Of a stretch of 64,000 nt of DNA, positions 1 to 9,282 are shown piece after piece. Each line of letters starts with the position of its first letter. Position 1 is the first letter of the stretch. Below the pieces are notes generated by a model. It did no database searches, was not told where the DNA came from, and was given only the letters and a program-made list of their open reading frames with translations. A program made the translations under genes and the position numbers. Source of the DNA: Pseudonocardia alaniniphila (GTDB taxonomy: Bacteria; Actinomycetota; Actinomycetes; Mycobacteriales; Pseudonocardiaceae); contig NZ_JAKXMK010000020.1 in assembly GCF_022524485.1 (NCBI RefSeq), positions 62,001 to 126,000 of the forward strand, given 5' to 3'.

Positions 1-705
1 GCCCAGCGACCTGGCCACGACCTTCGGGTCACCCTTCACCAGCGCTCGGAAGCCCTGCTCCGCGACCCGGGCCGGGTCGTCCTTCGACGACGCGCCCACC
101 TTCGTGTCCCGCATGCCGGCGCGGCGGAAGAAATCGGTCTCCGTTGGGCCGGGCGTCAGCACGGTGATGGAGATGCGGGTGTCCTTGAGCTCGTTCTGCA
201 CTGCTTGGCCGAACGACTGCAGGAAGGACTTCGACGCGTTGTAGACGGCCTGGAACGAGCCCGGCACCGTGGCCACGACGGAGGAGGTGATCAACACCTT
301 GCCCTCGTCACGGACGACCATGTCGTGCAGGAGCCGCTTGGCCAGGCGCACCGTCGAGGTGATGTTCAGGTCGATGATGTCGAGCTCGTCGGCCAGGTCG
401 TTGTCGAGGAACGCACCGCCCTGACCGACCCCCGCATTGAGCGCCGCGACATCGACCGGGCGTCCGATCGCCGTGACGGCCGCGTAGACCTTCTCCACAC
501 CCTCGGCGGTGCGCAGGTCCGCCCGTACAGCGCGAACCCAGGCGCCGTACCCACGCAGCTCGGCCGCGGCGGCGTCCAGGCGGTCGTCCTCCGCGTTGAC
601 GAGGAGATCGAAGCCGTTCTTGGCGAGCTGCTTCGCCAGCTCCCGGCCGATCCCGCTCGACGCGCCTGTGACGACCGCCAAGGGTTTGCTCTCAGTAGAG
701 GTCAT
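1..705 (-). CDS. SDR-family oxidoreductase, C-terminus cut by window edge
   Basis: Short-chain dehydrogenase/reductase, an NAD(P)-dependent oxidoreductase of unknown substrate. The open frame runs from the ATG at 705 down to base 1 without a stop, giving 235 codons, so the C-terminus lies outside the window. A TGASSGIG nucleotide-binding motif sits near residues 13-20, an NAG motif near the middle of the Rossmann fold, and a YNASK catalytic Tyr-Lys pair about two thirds along. The start is the first ATG after the upstream region shared with the divergent alcohol dehydrogenase gene. Family identity is clear; the substrate cannot be read from the sequence. Confidence 0.88.
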   Translation of the reverse strand, partial: MTSTESKPLAVVTGASSGIGRELAKQLAKNGFDLLVNAEDDRLDAAAAELRGYGAWVRAVRADLRTAEGVEKVYAAVTAIGRPVDVAALNAGVGQGGAFLDNDLADELDIIDLNITSTVRLAKRLLHDMVVRDEGKVLITSSVVATVPGSFQAVYNASKSFLQSFGQAVQNELKDTRISITVLTPGPTETDFFRRAGMRDTKVGASSKDDPARVAEQGFRALVKGDPKVVARSLG

Positions 706-826
706 GCGGATCGGCTACCCCGTGGCCGGGGCATTACGCCCGGTTTCCCCCGCTCCGGTGGGGGAATGTCTGCGTCGAGCGATCACCGGCCGAGCGGCGA
801 CCGGCCGAGGCGACGAGGAGGGCTCC

Positions 827-2020
827 ATGCGAGCGGTCACCTGGCACGGCAGGCGTGACGTGCGGGTCGACACCGTGCCCGACCCGGCGATCCAGGACCC
901 CACGGACATCATCGTGCGGATCACGTCGACGGGCATCTGCGGCTCCGACCTGCACCTCTATGAGGTGATGGGGCCGTTCCTCGACGAGGGAGACATCCTC
1001 GGGCACGAGCCGATGGGTGTGGTCGCGGAGGTGGGGGAGCAGGTCACCGAGGTGCGTCCGGGTGACCGGGTAGTGATCCCGTTCACCGTTTCGTGCGGCA
1101 CGTGCTTCATGTGCGGCAGCGGGCTGCACTCGCAGTGCGAGACCACCCAGGTGCGCGAACACGGCAAGGGCGCGGCGCTGTTCGGCTACACGAAGCTCTA
1201 CGGCCAGGTGCCGGGTGGCCAGGCCGAGTACCTGCGCGTCCCGTTCGGCAACACGCTCCCCATCACGGTTCCCGAGGGGCCGCCCGACGACCGGTTCGTC
1301 TACCTCTCCGACGTGCTGCCTGCGGCATGGCAGGCGGTGGAGTACGCCGCCGTCCCGCCGGGCGGGTCCCTCGTGGTGCTCGGGCTCGGGCCGATCGGTG
1401 ACATGGCCACGCGGATCGCCCTGCACCGCGGGGTCGAGAAGGTCATCGGCATGGACCTCGTGCCGGAGCGGCTGGAGCGCGTGCGCGCCCGCGGCGTCAC
1501 GGCGCTGGACGTGACCGGCCACGGCCGTCACCTCGGCGACTACGTCCGCGAGATGACGGGGGGCCGCGGCCCGGACGCCGTGGTGGACGCCGTCGGGATG
1601 GAGGCGCACGGCTCGCCGGTCGGGAAGCTAGCCCAGCAGCTCACGGGCCTGCTGCCGGACGCACTGGCGGCACGGCTGATGGAGACGGCCGGTGCCGATC
1701 GGCTGAACGCGCTCCACTCGGCGATCGAGCTGGTGCGCCGCGGCGGCACGATCTCGATCAGCGGCGTCTACAGCGGTACGGCCGACCCGATGCCGATGGT
1801 GACGATGTTCGACAAGCAGATCCGGCTGCGGATGGGCCAGGCCAACGTCCACCGCTGGGTGCCCGAGATCCTCCCGCTGCTCACCGACGCCGACCCGCTC
1901 GGCACCGAGGACTTCGCCACTCACCGGCTGCCCCTGGAGGCCGCCCCGGAGGCGTACGAGGCCTTCCAGGCGAAGAAGGACGGGATGGTCAAGACGCTGC
2001 TGCAACCCGGGCGCGCGTAG
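827..2020 (+). CDS. zinc-dependent alcohol dehydrogenase (formaldehyde dehydrogenase-like)
   Basis: Medium-chain zinc alcohol dehydrogenase of 397 residues that should oxidise an alcohol or aldehyde adduct with NAD(P). Catalytic zinc ligands are Cys38 and the His60-Glu61 pair; four structural-zinc cysteines lie at about 90, 93, 96 and 104. The dinucleotide-binding glycines are in GLGPIG. A roughly 40-residue insertion between the Rossmann domain and the C-terminal lobe resembles the glutathione-independent formaldehyde dehydrogenase-like branch. The frame stays open upstream, but ATG 827 is preferred because GAGGAG lies six bases before it and it begins with the family N-terminus. It is divergent from the SDR gene. 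Substrate unknown. Confidence 0.92.
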   Translation: MRAVTWHGRRDVRVDTVPDPAIQDPTDIIVRITSTGICGSDLHLYEVMGPFLDEGDILGHEPMGVVAEVGEQVTEVRPGDRVVIPFTVSCGTCFMCGSGLHSQCETTQVREHGKGAALFGYTKLYGQVPGGQAEYLRVPFGNTLPITVPEGPPDDRFVYLSDVLPAAWQAVEYAAVPPGGSLVVLGLGPIGDMATRIALHRGVEKVIGMDLVPERLERVRARGVTALDVTGHGRHLGDYVREMTGGRGPDAVVDAVGMEAHGSPVGKLAQQLTGLLPDALAARLMETAGADRLNALHSAIELVRRGGTISISGVYSGTADPMPMVTMFDKQIRLRMGQANVHRWVPEILPLLTDADPLGTEDFATHRLPLEAAPEAYEAFQAKKDGMVKTLLQPGRA

Positions 2021-2053
2021 AAGGCGGTGCACTCAGAGCGGGCGAGGCGCGGT

Positions 2054-2755
2054 TCAGTGGTGGCCGGCCGGTTCGCTGCGCGGAAGGGGAAACACCGGAT
2101 CGGAGTTCGTCCCGTGCCCCAGGGGGTTCTGCCCGTAGCCGCCGAGCATCCGGGCCACCCGCTCGATCTCCTCGGGCGGCAGCAGGCGGGGTTGCCCGAG
2201 TAGCTGCGCCTGGTGGTACAGGCGGCAGAGCCACTCCAGGTAGATGCTGCGGGTGTAGGCCTTCTCGAGGGTGTCGCCGTAGGTGGTGGCGCCGTGGTTC
2301 TGCAGGATCACGCCGTAGCGGCCGGCGAGCGCCCGCACGCTGCCCTCCGCGAGCTCGGGGCTCCCGTACGTGGCGTAGGGCGCCACCCGCACCGGGCCGC
2401 CGAGCAGCGCCACCATGTAGTGGATCGCGGGCAGCTCGTCCACCAGCGTGGACAGCGCGGTGGCGTACAGCGGATGGGTGTGCACCACGGCCACGGCGTC
2501 GGTCTCCGCGTAGACGCGTGTGTGCATGGGGAGCTCCGACGACGGCGCGAGCCCCTCCTCCACGGGCCTCCCGTCGAGGTCGACCACGCAGATCGAGGCG
2601 GCCGTGAGGTTCTCGTAGGGCACACCGCTCGGCGTGATGGCGATGTGGTCGCCGTATCGAACGGACAGGTTGCCCGAGGTGCCCACCGTCAGCTCATCGG
2701 CCTGCATCTGACGGCAGTACTGCACGATCTCGACGCGCTGGTTGGGCAGCAACAT
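2054..2755 (-). CDS. class II aldolase/adducin family protein (fuculose-phosphate aldolase-like)
   Basis: Zinc-dependent class II aldolase or epimerase of 233 residues, related to L-fuculose-1-phosphate aldolase (FucA) and L-ribulose-5-phosphate 4-epimerase (AraD). Visible motifs are GTSGNLS (residues 25-31, phosphate binding), SSELPMH with catalytic Glu74, HTHP with metal ligands His92 and His94, and NHG with the third ligand His154. These positions match FucA closely. The gene is convergent with the alcohol dehydrogenase and divergent from the serine hydrolase at 2860. No sugar kinase or isomerase is adjacent, so the substrate is open. Aldolase chemistry is likelier than epimerase but not proven. 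Confidence 0.88.
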   Translation of the reverse strand: MLLPNQRVEIVQYCRQMQADELTVGTSGNLSVRYGDHIAITPSGVPYENLTAASICVVDLDGRPVEEGLAPSSELPMHTRVYAETDAVAVVHTHPLYATALSTLVDELPAIHYMVALLGGPVRVAPYATYGSPELAEGSVRALAGRYGVILQNHGATTYGDTLEKAYTRSIYLEWLCRLYHQAQLLGQPRLLPPEEIERVARMLGGYGQNPLGHGTNSDPVFPLPRSEPAGHH

Positions 2756-2859
2756 GTCGGACGGTCTCCTCTCGGGCGGCTGTCGCGGCGGGGTGCCCCC
2801 GGCACCGACGTACCCGAGAACACCTCATCACACAGCGCCGCCACGAAGGGATGAACGCG

Positions 2860-3978
2860 ATGGACGACATGCAGGCCGACGTACAAGCGGTACTCGACCG
2901 GCTCATCGAGTCAGGCTCGGAGCGGGGCCTGCAGGTGGCCGTCTATCGCAACGGGGAGCAGGTGGTCGACGCGGTCGCGGGTGTGGCCGACGTGGAGACC
3001 GGGCGGCCTGTCACGGCGAGCACCCCGTTCTTCGCCACGTCGACGGGCAAGGGTGTCACCGCGACCGTGGTGCACGTCCTCGCCGAGCGTGGCGTGCTCG
3101 ACTACGACACCCCGATCGTGGAGCTGTGGCCGGAGTTCGGTGCCCACGGCAAGCAGGGAGCCACGCTGCGGCACGCGCTGACGCACAGCACCGGCGTTCC
3201 GGGGCTCCCGGTCGCCACGCAACCCGAGGCCTTCCTCGACTGGGACGGGATGTGCGCCCTGATCGCGGACGCCGAGCCGTGGTGGGAACCGGGGACGGCC
3301 ACCGGCTACCACGCGCAGACGTTCGGGTGGATCGTCGGGGAGATCGTCCGGCGGGCCACCGGGAAGCGGATCTCGCAGGTGCTCCACGAGGAGGTGGCCG
3401 AGCCCCTCGGTGTGGCCGACGAGCTCTTCTTCGGTGTCCCGCCCACGCAGTTGAGCAGGCTCGCCCGGCTGGAGGACCCGATGTCCGCAGCGAGCGGGGA
3501 CGAGGAGCCGCCGGCGTTGCCGTCGCCGGGCGCTCCCGAAGGCTGGGTGTGGGCGCCGCCCGCGACGGCGCCCGTCGCCGCGTTCGGCAACCGCGCCGAC
3601 CTGCTCGCCGCCGACATCCCTGCGACCGGCACCATGACCGCCCGCGCGGTGGCGCGGATGTACGCGGCACTCATGCACGACGTGGACGGCGTGCGGCTCA
3701 TCTCGGATTCGCGGCTGCGGGAGGCCACGGCCCTGGCCGTGGAGGGCGTCGACGCCGTGTTCTCGTTCCCGGTGCAGCGCGGGCTGGGATACGCCGTGGG
3801 CGGGCTCGGTGGCGTGTTCGAGGGACCTGCGGTCTTCGGCATGCCCGGCAGCGGAGGGACCGCCGCGTTCGCCGACCGCGCGAGCGGCACCGCGGTGGCC
3901 GTGCTGAAGAACCGGAACACGATCGGCGACTTCACCACGATGCACCAGGTCTCCGCGGCCGTTGCCAAGCGGCACTAG
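2860..3978 (+). CDS. beta-lactamase-fold serine hydrolase (EstB-type esterase/PBP-like)
   Basis: Class C beta-lactamase/penicillin-binding-protein-fold serine hydrolase of 372 residues, probably an esterase or peptidase. The SxxK motif is STGK (Ser61, Lys64), the second catalytic element is the Tyr150 of GYHAQ, and a GSGGT strand near residue 325 takes the place of KTG. There is no signal peptide, so it should be cytoplasmic. ATG 2860 is chosen over ATG 2851 because GAAGGG sits nine bases before 2860 but touches 2851. The family covers esterases such as EstB and LovD-like acyltransferases; nothing nearby specifies the substrate. Confidence 0.88.
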   Translation: MDDMQADVQAVLDRLIESGSERGLQVAVYRNGEQVVDAVAGVADVETGRPVTASTPFFATSTGKGVTATVVHVLAERGVLDYDTPIVELWPEFGAHGKQGATLRHALTHSTGVPGLPVATQPEAFLDWDGMCALIADAEPWWEPGTATGYHAQTFGWIVGEIVRRATGKRISQVLHEEVAEPLGVADELFFGVPPTQLSRLARLEDPMSAASGDEEPPALPSPGAPEGWVWAPPATAPVAAFGNRADLLAADIPATGTMTARAVARMYAALMHDVDGVRLISDSRLREATALAVEGVDAVFSFPVQRGLGYAVGGLGGVFEGPAVFGMPGSGGTAAFADRASGTAVAVLKNRNTIGDFTTMHQVSAAVAKRH

Positions 3979-3987
3979 CGCTTCGCC

Positions 3988-5286
3988 TCAGCCGGTGACC
4001 ACCTCGTCGTGCCCGAGCGAGATCCGCGGGGCCAGCGCCCCGGAGCCTGCGGTGATCAGCGCGATCACCACGAGCAGCAGCGCGGGCGTCCACGACCGCC
4101 CACCGCTCACGGCGAGCAACGCGGTGGCGATCAGCGGGACGAAACCGCTGATCACGCTCGCGATGTTGGCCGAAAGCGCCACGCCGCTGTAGCGCAGCCG
4201 GGCCGGGAAGAGGTCGGTGAGCAGTGCGCCGGACACGGCGTAGGGGAGCGAGAGGCAGGCCACGGCCAGCGTCACCCCGAGGATCACGAGCGTGGTCGAC
4301 GCCGTGTCGATGAGCCAGAACGCCGGGAACGCGACCAGCGCCGACACCAGGCCACCCGCTACCGTCACGCGGCCGGGCCCGTACCGCTCGGCCATCCGCC
4401 CGCCGACGAGCAGCACGACGATCTCGACGCCCGCCGCGACGAGCGTGCCGGTGAGCAGGACGGAGCTGTCGACCCCCAGGTACTCGGTGCCGTAACTGAT
4501 CACGAAGGTGGTAGCGAGGTAGAAGCCGCCGACTCCCAGCAGCGTGGAGCCCGCGCCCACCAGCAGCTGCGGGAACGCCCGGCGAAACACCTCGGTGACG
4601 GGGGAGCGGGCCAGCTCGTCCTCGCGCAGAAGCTGCTCGAACAGCGGCGACTCCTCCACCCGTCGCCGGATCCAGAGCGCTATGCCGAGCAACGGGAACG
4701 CGGCGAGGAACGGGAGACGCCAGCCCCAGGAGTCGAAGCTCTCGGGCGGCAGCAGCGACACCGCGAGGAACGCTCCGGAGGAGAGCAGGGTGCCGATCGG
4801 TGAGCCGATCTGCGGCATGGCCGCGTACCGGCCGCGGTGCTCCTTCGGCGCGTGTTCGACGGCGAGGGTGACCGCACCGCCCCACTCACCGCCGACCGCC
4901 ACGCCCTGCAGGAGCCGCAGCAGCGTGAGGAGCACGGGCGCGGCGACGCCGATGGAGAAGTAGGTGGGCAGCAGCCCGATCACGCCGGTGACGACACCGA
5001 TCAGCGCGACCGTGATGATCAGACACGTCCGCCTGCCGATCCGGTCACCGAGGTGGCCGAAGAGGATCGCGCCGAGGGGCCGGGCGGCGAAGCCCACGGC
5101 GAAGGACGCGAACGCGCCCGCTGTGGCCACCACGGGGTCGTCACTGGCGAAGAACAGGTGGTTGAACACCAGCGAGGCGGCGGTGCCGAAGAGGAAGAAG
5201 TCGTACCACTCCAGGGCGGTGCCCACGAATGCGCCGAACGCGACCTTGCGGGCGTCCGCGTCGTTGACGGTCACCGGCTCGGCCAC
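3988..5286 (-). CDS. MHS-family MFS transporter
   Basis: Metabolite:H+ symporter-type major facilitator permease, about 432 residues and 12 predicted membrane segments. The opening FGAFVGTALEWYDFFLFG segment is characteristic of this family (shikimate, proline/betaine and alpha-ketoglutarate permeases), and the loop between helices 2 and 3 carries GHLGDRIGRR. The frame stays open upstream into the amidohydrolase gene; GTG 5286 is preferred because GGAGG lies seven bases upstream, with GTG 5292 as alternative. It is the last gene of the urease-like operon and follows the amidohydrolase almost without spacing, so it probably imports the compound those enzymes process. Confidence 0.9.
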   Translation of the reverse strand: MAEPVTVNDADARKVAFGAFVGTALEWYDFFLFGTAASLVFNHLFFASDDPVVATAGAFASFAVGFAARPLGAILFGHLGDRIGRRTCLIITVALIGVVTGVIGLLPTYFSIGVAAPVLLTLLRLLQGVAVGGEWGGAVTLAVEHAPKEHRGRYAAMPQIGSPIGTLLSSGAFLAVSLLPPESFDSWGWRLPFLAAFPLLGIALWIRRRVEESPLFEQLLREDELARSPVTEVFRRAFPQLLVGAGSTLLGVGGFYLATTFVISYGTEYLGVDSSVLLTGTLVAAGVEIVVLLVGGRMAERYGPGRVTVAGGLVSALVAFPAFWLIDTASTTLVILGVTLAVACLSLPYAVSGALLTDLFPARLRYSGVALSANIASVISGFVPLIATALLAVSGGRSWTPALLLVVIALITAGSGALAPRISLGHDEVVTG

Positions 5287-5288
5287 GG

Positions 5289-6938
5289 TCACGCCTCCGG
5301 ATCGAGACCGAGCGCCGCCGCCCCATGAATGCAGCGCCCACCGACGAAGGTGGCGATCACGCCGGTGGATCCGATCCGGTCCGCAGGCACCGTGCGCTCG
5401 TCGGTGATGTCGTCGGTGAGCAGCACGAAGTCGGCCAGCTTGCCGGGGGTGAGGCTGCCCCGCTCGGCCTCCTCGCCCGCGATCCACGCCGCGTCGAGGG
5501 TGTAGGCGCGCAGGGCCGTGGTGGCGTCGACGCGCTCGTCGGGGCCGATGACCGCGCCCGACGACGAGAGCCGCTGCACCATCGACTGCATGCCGAGCAG
5601 CGGTGCCCCCGCCGCGACCGGACGATCGGAGCTGCCGGGAACGCGCACGCCTGCCCGCAGGAAGCTCGCATGCCGGTAGAGGCCGTCGGTGCGGTCCGGC
5701 CCGATCGCGGCGGCCATCGTGTCGCCGATCTCGTACAGGAACCGGGGCTGGGGCACAGGTGTGACGCCCAGCTGCGCCATCCGCGTGATCTGCGCGGGCG
5801 TGGTGACGGCGGCGTGCTCGATCCGCGGCCGCGCGCCGGGGCGCGGGTGGCGTGCCTGAGCCTCGGCGAACACGTCCAGGGCAAGGTCGACCGCGCGGTC
5901 GCCGATCGCGTGCGCCGCGATCCGCCAGCCCGACGCGTGCGCGTCGAGGATCCGGGAGCGCATGACGTCGGGGTCGTCCTGGAGGTAGCCGTGCGAGTGC
6001 CGGTCGCAGAACGGGTCGAGCATCGCGGCGGTGCGGGCCACCAGCGACCCGTCGAGGAAGATCTTCATCGGCCCGATCCGCAGCCGGTCGTCGCCGAACC
6101 CGGTGCGCACGCCCAGGTCCAGGCCGAACCGTACGGCGTCGTCGGCGTGGCCGGACAGCGGCCGTAACGCGCCCACGGTCGGCATCAGCTGCACCCGCAC
6201 GCCGAGCTCACCGGCGTCGCGGGCCTGCTGGTAGGCGGCCAGCTCGAGCGGTGACCGGCCGATCCAGCCGGCCCCGATCCCGCACTCGGTGACGTGGGTC
6301 AGGCCCTCCCCGGCGTAGACGGCCGACGCGCGCCCGATCGCCCGCGCCAGCTCGTCGACGGGGTAGGGCACCATGAGATCCACGACCAGGTTCTGCGCCT
6401 GCTCCTCGAGCACCCCGGTGGGCTCGCCGGACCCGTCGGTGACCACCACCCCGCCGGTCGGCACCTTCGCCGAGCCGTCCAGCAGTCCGATCCGCTCCAG
6501 CAGTGGACTGTTCACCGTGCACACGTGCCCCGACCTGTGCTGCAGCCAGACCGGGCGCCCCCCGGCCGCCCGGTCCAGCCCGCGGCGGTGCGGGTGCCCG
6601 CCGATCGTGGTGTCGTCGTACCCCGTGCCGACGACCATCGCGCCCGCGTCCAGTGCCGCGGCGCGGGTGGCCACGCGCTCGTAGAGCGTGGCGAGGTCGG
6701 TGAGTCCGGACAGGTCGAGGGCCTCGAGCCCGTGTCCGAACCAGGCCATGTGGTTGTGTGCGTCGCCGAAGCCCGGGACGAGCGCGGCGCCCTGGGCGTC
6801 GATCTCGGTGCGGCCACGCAGGCCCTCGGCATCGAGGGCGAGCACGCGCCCGTGATGCACGGCGAGACTGCGGGCGCGCGGACGCTCGTCGTCCATCGTC
6901 ACGACGGAGACGCCCCGCACCACCAGATCGACATCCAT
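5289..6938 (-). CDS. YtcJ-like metal-dependent amidohydrolase
   Basis: Amidohydrolase-superfamily protein of 549 residues (YtcJ/AepA type), expected to hydrolyse an amide, carbamate or imide bond in the cytoplasm. A first metal-binding strand with GDAHNHMAW lies near residues 58-66, a HAIGDRA segment near 340 and IEHA near 370, as in the family. Its stop overlaps the transporter start region by a few bases, and only 12 bases separate it from the urease alpha-like gene upstream, so the four genes from 9214 to 3988 form one transcription unit. YtcJ relatives act on varied N-substituted compounds; the substrate here is unknown. Confidence 0.88.
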   Translation of the reverse strand: MDVDLVVRGVSVVTMDDERPRARSLAVHHGRVLALDAEGLRGRTEIDAQGAALVPGFGDAHNHMAWFGHGLEALDLSGLTDLATLYERVATRAAALDAGAMVVGTGYDDTTIGGHPHRRGLDRAAGGRPVWLQHRSGHVCTVNSPLLERIGLLDGSAKVPTGGVVVTDGSGEPTGVLEEQAQNLVVDLMVPYPVDELARAIGRASAVYAGEGLTHVTECGIGAGWIGRSPLELAAYQQARDAGELGVRVQLMPTVGALRPLSGHADDAVRFGLDLGVRTGFGDDRLRIGPMKIFLDGSLVARTAAMLDPFCDRHSHGYLQDDPDVMRSRILDAHASGWRIAAHAIGDRAVDLALDVFAEAQARHPRPGARPRIEHAAVTTPAQITRMAQLGVTPVPQPRFLYEIGDTMAAAIGPDRTDGLYRHASFLRAGVRVPGSSDRPVAAGAPLLGMQSMVQRLSSSGAVIGPDERVDATTALRAYTLDAAWIAGEEAERGSLTPGKLADFVLLTDDITDERTVPADRIGSTGVIATFVGGRCIHGAAALGLDPEA

Positions 6939-6950
6939 GTACGCGCGTCC

Positions 6951-8639
6951 TCATCCCAGGTGGTGCAGCCGCGTCAGCGGCAGCGTCGGCGATCGGTGCA
7001 GCGGGATCTCCCGGCCGTCCGCGCGCACGGGCACCGGCTCCGGGGCGATCTCCACCTGCGGGGTAGCGGTGTTGTGCAGCATGTCCGCGCAGGTCAGGTC
7101 GCGGCTGCCGGCGATGGGTGAGTACCGGCGACCGGCCGGGAGCGCGGCCCGCGCGCTCGCGTCGTCGAGGCACGCCTGCGAGACGAACACGTGCGCCAGC
7201 CGGGCGGGTGCGGCGCCCAGCCCTCCGTAGAAGGCGCGCATCCGGCGGGGCTGGGTGAGCCGGGTGGATCCGGAGCCCGAGCCTGCCGCGCCCCAGGCCA
7301 CGAAGCCGGACTTGATCACCAGCTCCGGCTGGGCCCCGAACCACGCCGGGTTCCACAGCGCGATGTCGGCCAGCAGCCCGGGCCGCACGGACCCGACGTG
7401 CGCGGCCAGCCCGTGCGCGACGGCGGGGTTGTGGGTGAGCTTGGCGAGATAGCGCAGGACCCGGGCGTTGTTGACGACGTCCGGGCCGGTCTCGCCGGCG
7501 AGCGTGGCCTGCACGTGCGCGAGCTGCCACGTACGGCGGGCGGTCTCGGCGATGCGGCCCATGCCCAGCGAGTCGGAGTTGACGATGCTGATGGCGCCCT
7601 GGTCGTGCAGCCAGTTCTCGGCGGAGATGGCGTGCTCGCGGATGCGGCTCGCGGCGATCGCGGCGTCGCTGGGCACGTGGGCGTGGCCGCGGTGCACGGT
7701 GAGCGTCATCGGGCCGAGCTCCGCCACCGTGGACGGCGTGAGCGGCAGCGTGGGCGTGGTCGACGAGGTGAGCATGTTCTCGCGGGAGACGATCGAGAGC
7801 AGGTCGGGGTGCCCGCCGCCGCCCTCAACGTGGTAGGCGTGCACAGCGCGGCCGTCCACCGCGGCGAGGGTGTCGGCGAGGTAGCCCGCCTCGTTCAGCG
7901 TGTCGGTGTGCAGCGCCACCGGCAGGTCGACCTGCTCGGCCACGGTGAGGCAGGTGTCGATCGCCGGGGGAGTGGCGCCCCAGTCCTCGTGCACCTTGAA
8001 GCCGCCACAACCCGACAGCACCGCCTCCTCCAGCAGCTCGGCCGAGGTGGACGAGCCGCGCGCCAGGAAGGCAGCGTTGACCGGAACGCCCGCCCAGCCG
8101 TCGATGAGGGAGTGCAGGTTGTGGCGGGGGTTTGCCCCGACGTCCCAGACCCCGCCGATGCCCATCCCGACGATCGTCGTGACGCCGGCCGACAGCGCTG
8201 CCGGTACCAGGTCTGCGTTGGACAGATGGACGTGCGAGTCGACGATCCCGGGTGTCGCGATCAGCCCCTCGCCGGTGATCATCGCGGTGTGCGCGTCGAC
8301 CTCGAGCTCGACGCCGTCCTGCACGTCGGGGTTGCCGGCGCGCCCGACGCCCACCACACGCCCGTCCTTGATGCCGATGGACGTCTTGCGGACCCCGAGC
8401 ACGGGGTCGAGCAGCACGACGCCGAGCACGATCATGTCCAGTGCCGAGGCGCGGTCGGCGGAGCTGCTCACCAGCGCGCCGTGCCGGGCGGTCTTGCCGC
8501 AGCCGCCGATCAGCTCCTCGCCCGGCTCGGTGTCGTCGGCCTCGACCTCGATCCAGAGGTCCGTGTCGGCGAGCCGGATCCGGTCGCCGGTAGTGGGTCC
8601 GTAGAGCCGCGCATACTCGGCCCGGGGTAACGATGTCAT
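6951..8639 (-). CDS. divergent urease alpha-subunit-like amidohydrolase
   Basis: Urease alpha (UreC)-like protein of 562 residues. All residues that hold the dinuclear nickel centre in Klebsiella urease are present: His136 and His138 (SHVH), the carbamylated lysine equivalent Lys215 in GFKVHEDWGATP, His244, His270 and Asp356, plus the substrate-binding His217. The mobile flap differs: the classic Cys-His-His becomes Val315-His316-Arg317, so the flap cysteine is missing while the catalytic-flap histidine may remain. Start ATG 8639 overlaps the gamma-beta gene stop (ATGA). No ureE, F, G or D gene is in the window. It may be a urease paralogue acting on another urea- or amide-type substrate. Confidence 0.87.
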   Translation of the reverse strand: MTSLPRAEYARLYGPTTGDRIRLADTDLWIEVEADDTEPGEELIGGCGKTARHGALVSSSADRASALDMIVLGVVLLDPVLGVRKTSIGIKDGRVVGVGRAGNPDVQDGVELEVDAHTAMITGEGLIATPGIVDSHVHLSNADLVPAALSAGVTTIVGMGIGGVWDVGANPRHNLHSLIDGWAGVPVNAAFLARGSSTSAELLEEAVLSGCGGFKVHEDWGATPPAIDTCLTVAEQVDLPVALHTDTLNEAGYLADTLAAVDGRAVHAYHVEGGGGHPDLLSIVSRENMLTSSTTPTLPLTPSTVAELGPMTLTVHRGHAHVPSDAAIAASRIREHAISAENWLHDQGAISIVNSDSLGMGRIAETARRTWQLAHVQATLAGETGPDVVNNARVLRYLAKLTHNPAVAHGLAAHVGSVRPGLLADIALWNPAWFGAQPELVIKSGFVAWGAAGSGSGSTRLTQPRRMRAFYGGLGAAPARLAHVFVSQACLDDASARAALPAGRRYSPIAGSRDLTCADMLHNTATPQVEIAPEPVPVRADGREIPLHRSPTLPLTRLHHLG

Positions 8640-9214
8640 GCACCGCCCCCGATCCGGACGACCGCGACCTCGCGCCGCGCTCCCGGGTCCACGCGCACCG
8701 CGGAGCCTGCGGCGACGTCGAGCCGGTAGCGGCCCGATGCGGGCAGCTGCACGTCGAGAGCGGGGTTGAGCTGGTCGAGCGGAACGTGCGACGACACCCA
8801 GATCACCGACGGGCCGGTGTTGCGCAGCACCGCGGCCGCCCGTTCGCGCCCTGGCGCCAGCTCGATGTCCCCGGCGGCGGGCCGGACGGCCCCGGGCCCG
8901 TCCGCGGGCGGCGGACCGAACGGCGCGTCGACGTGCACGAGCACGCTTCCGTGCGGGAACAGCGCCTCCACCTGCAGCGCCGGGACCGCGGAGGGCACGC
9001 CGTCGACGAGCTGTCCGGGGTGGAGCACCTCGCGAGCGCGGGCGACGATCTCGTCGTAGGGGAGGCCGTCCCAGGCGAGCTCGCAGATCTCGTCGCACAC
9101 CAGCGCCACCGCCTCGGGGGCGCCGAGCCGGGCGCCGCGCGCGAGCCGACGACGGGCCAGGTCGGCGCCGCTCGCCAGGAGCAGGCGCTCCTGCTCCCGG
9201 GGCGTGAGGTGCAT
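8636..9214 (-). CDS. fused urease gamma-beta subunit-like protein
   Basis: 192-residue fusion of urease gamma (UreA-like, about residues 1-97) and beta (UreB-like, about 98-192) domains. The opening MHLTPREQERLLL is the typical UreA N-terminus, and the beta part has RPAAGDIEL, VLRNTG and NPALDV motifs in the usual order. The beta loop normally reading SHYHFFEVN is SHVPLDQLN here, so the part that meets the alpha subunit has diverged along with its partner. The gene is first in its operon, 74 bases from the divergent PucR-type regulator. Gamma-beta fusions are known in actinobacteria and Helicobacter, so the fusion itself is not new. Confidence 0.87.
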   Translation of the reverse strand: MHLTPREQERLLLASGADLARRRLARGARLGAPEAVALVCDEICELAWDGLPYDEIVARAREVLHPGQLVDGVPSAVPALQVEALFPHGSVLVHVDAPFGPPPADGPGAVRPAAGDIELAPGRERAAAVLRNTGPSVIWVSSHVPLDQLNPALDVQLPASGRYRLDVAAGSAVRVDPGARREVAVVRIGGGA

Positions 9215-9282
9215 CGGATGAGCATGCGCCCTCTGGAACGGCGTTTGTAGCGTGATTCTGCACGGAAATCGCCGGTTACGTT

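Noticed and set aside
2742..3998. Long overlapping open frames of high Arg/Gly/Pro content across real genes
   Set aside because: Such frames are expected in DNA this GC-rich; they lack family motifs and have the wrong codon-position bias. The recognisable serine hydrolase lies in the other frame of the same strand.
8636..9214. Simple annotation as a normal urease
   Set aside because: The fold is clear, but the flap cysteine, beta contact loop and accessory genes are missing or altered, so urea hydrolysis cannot be assumed.
6951..9263. A single 770-codon frame joining the urease gamma-beta region to the alpha-like gene
   Set aside because: Its first part translates into Arg/Ala-rich text out of frame with UreA/UreB motifs. 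The ATGA overlap at 8636-8639 shows two separate genes instead.
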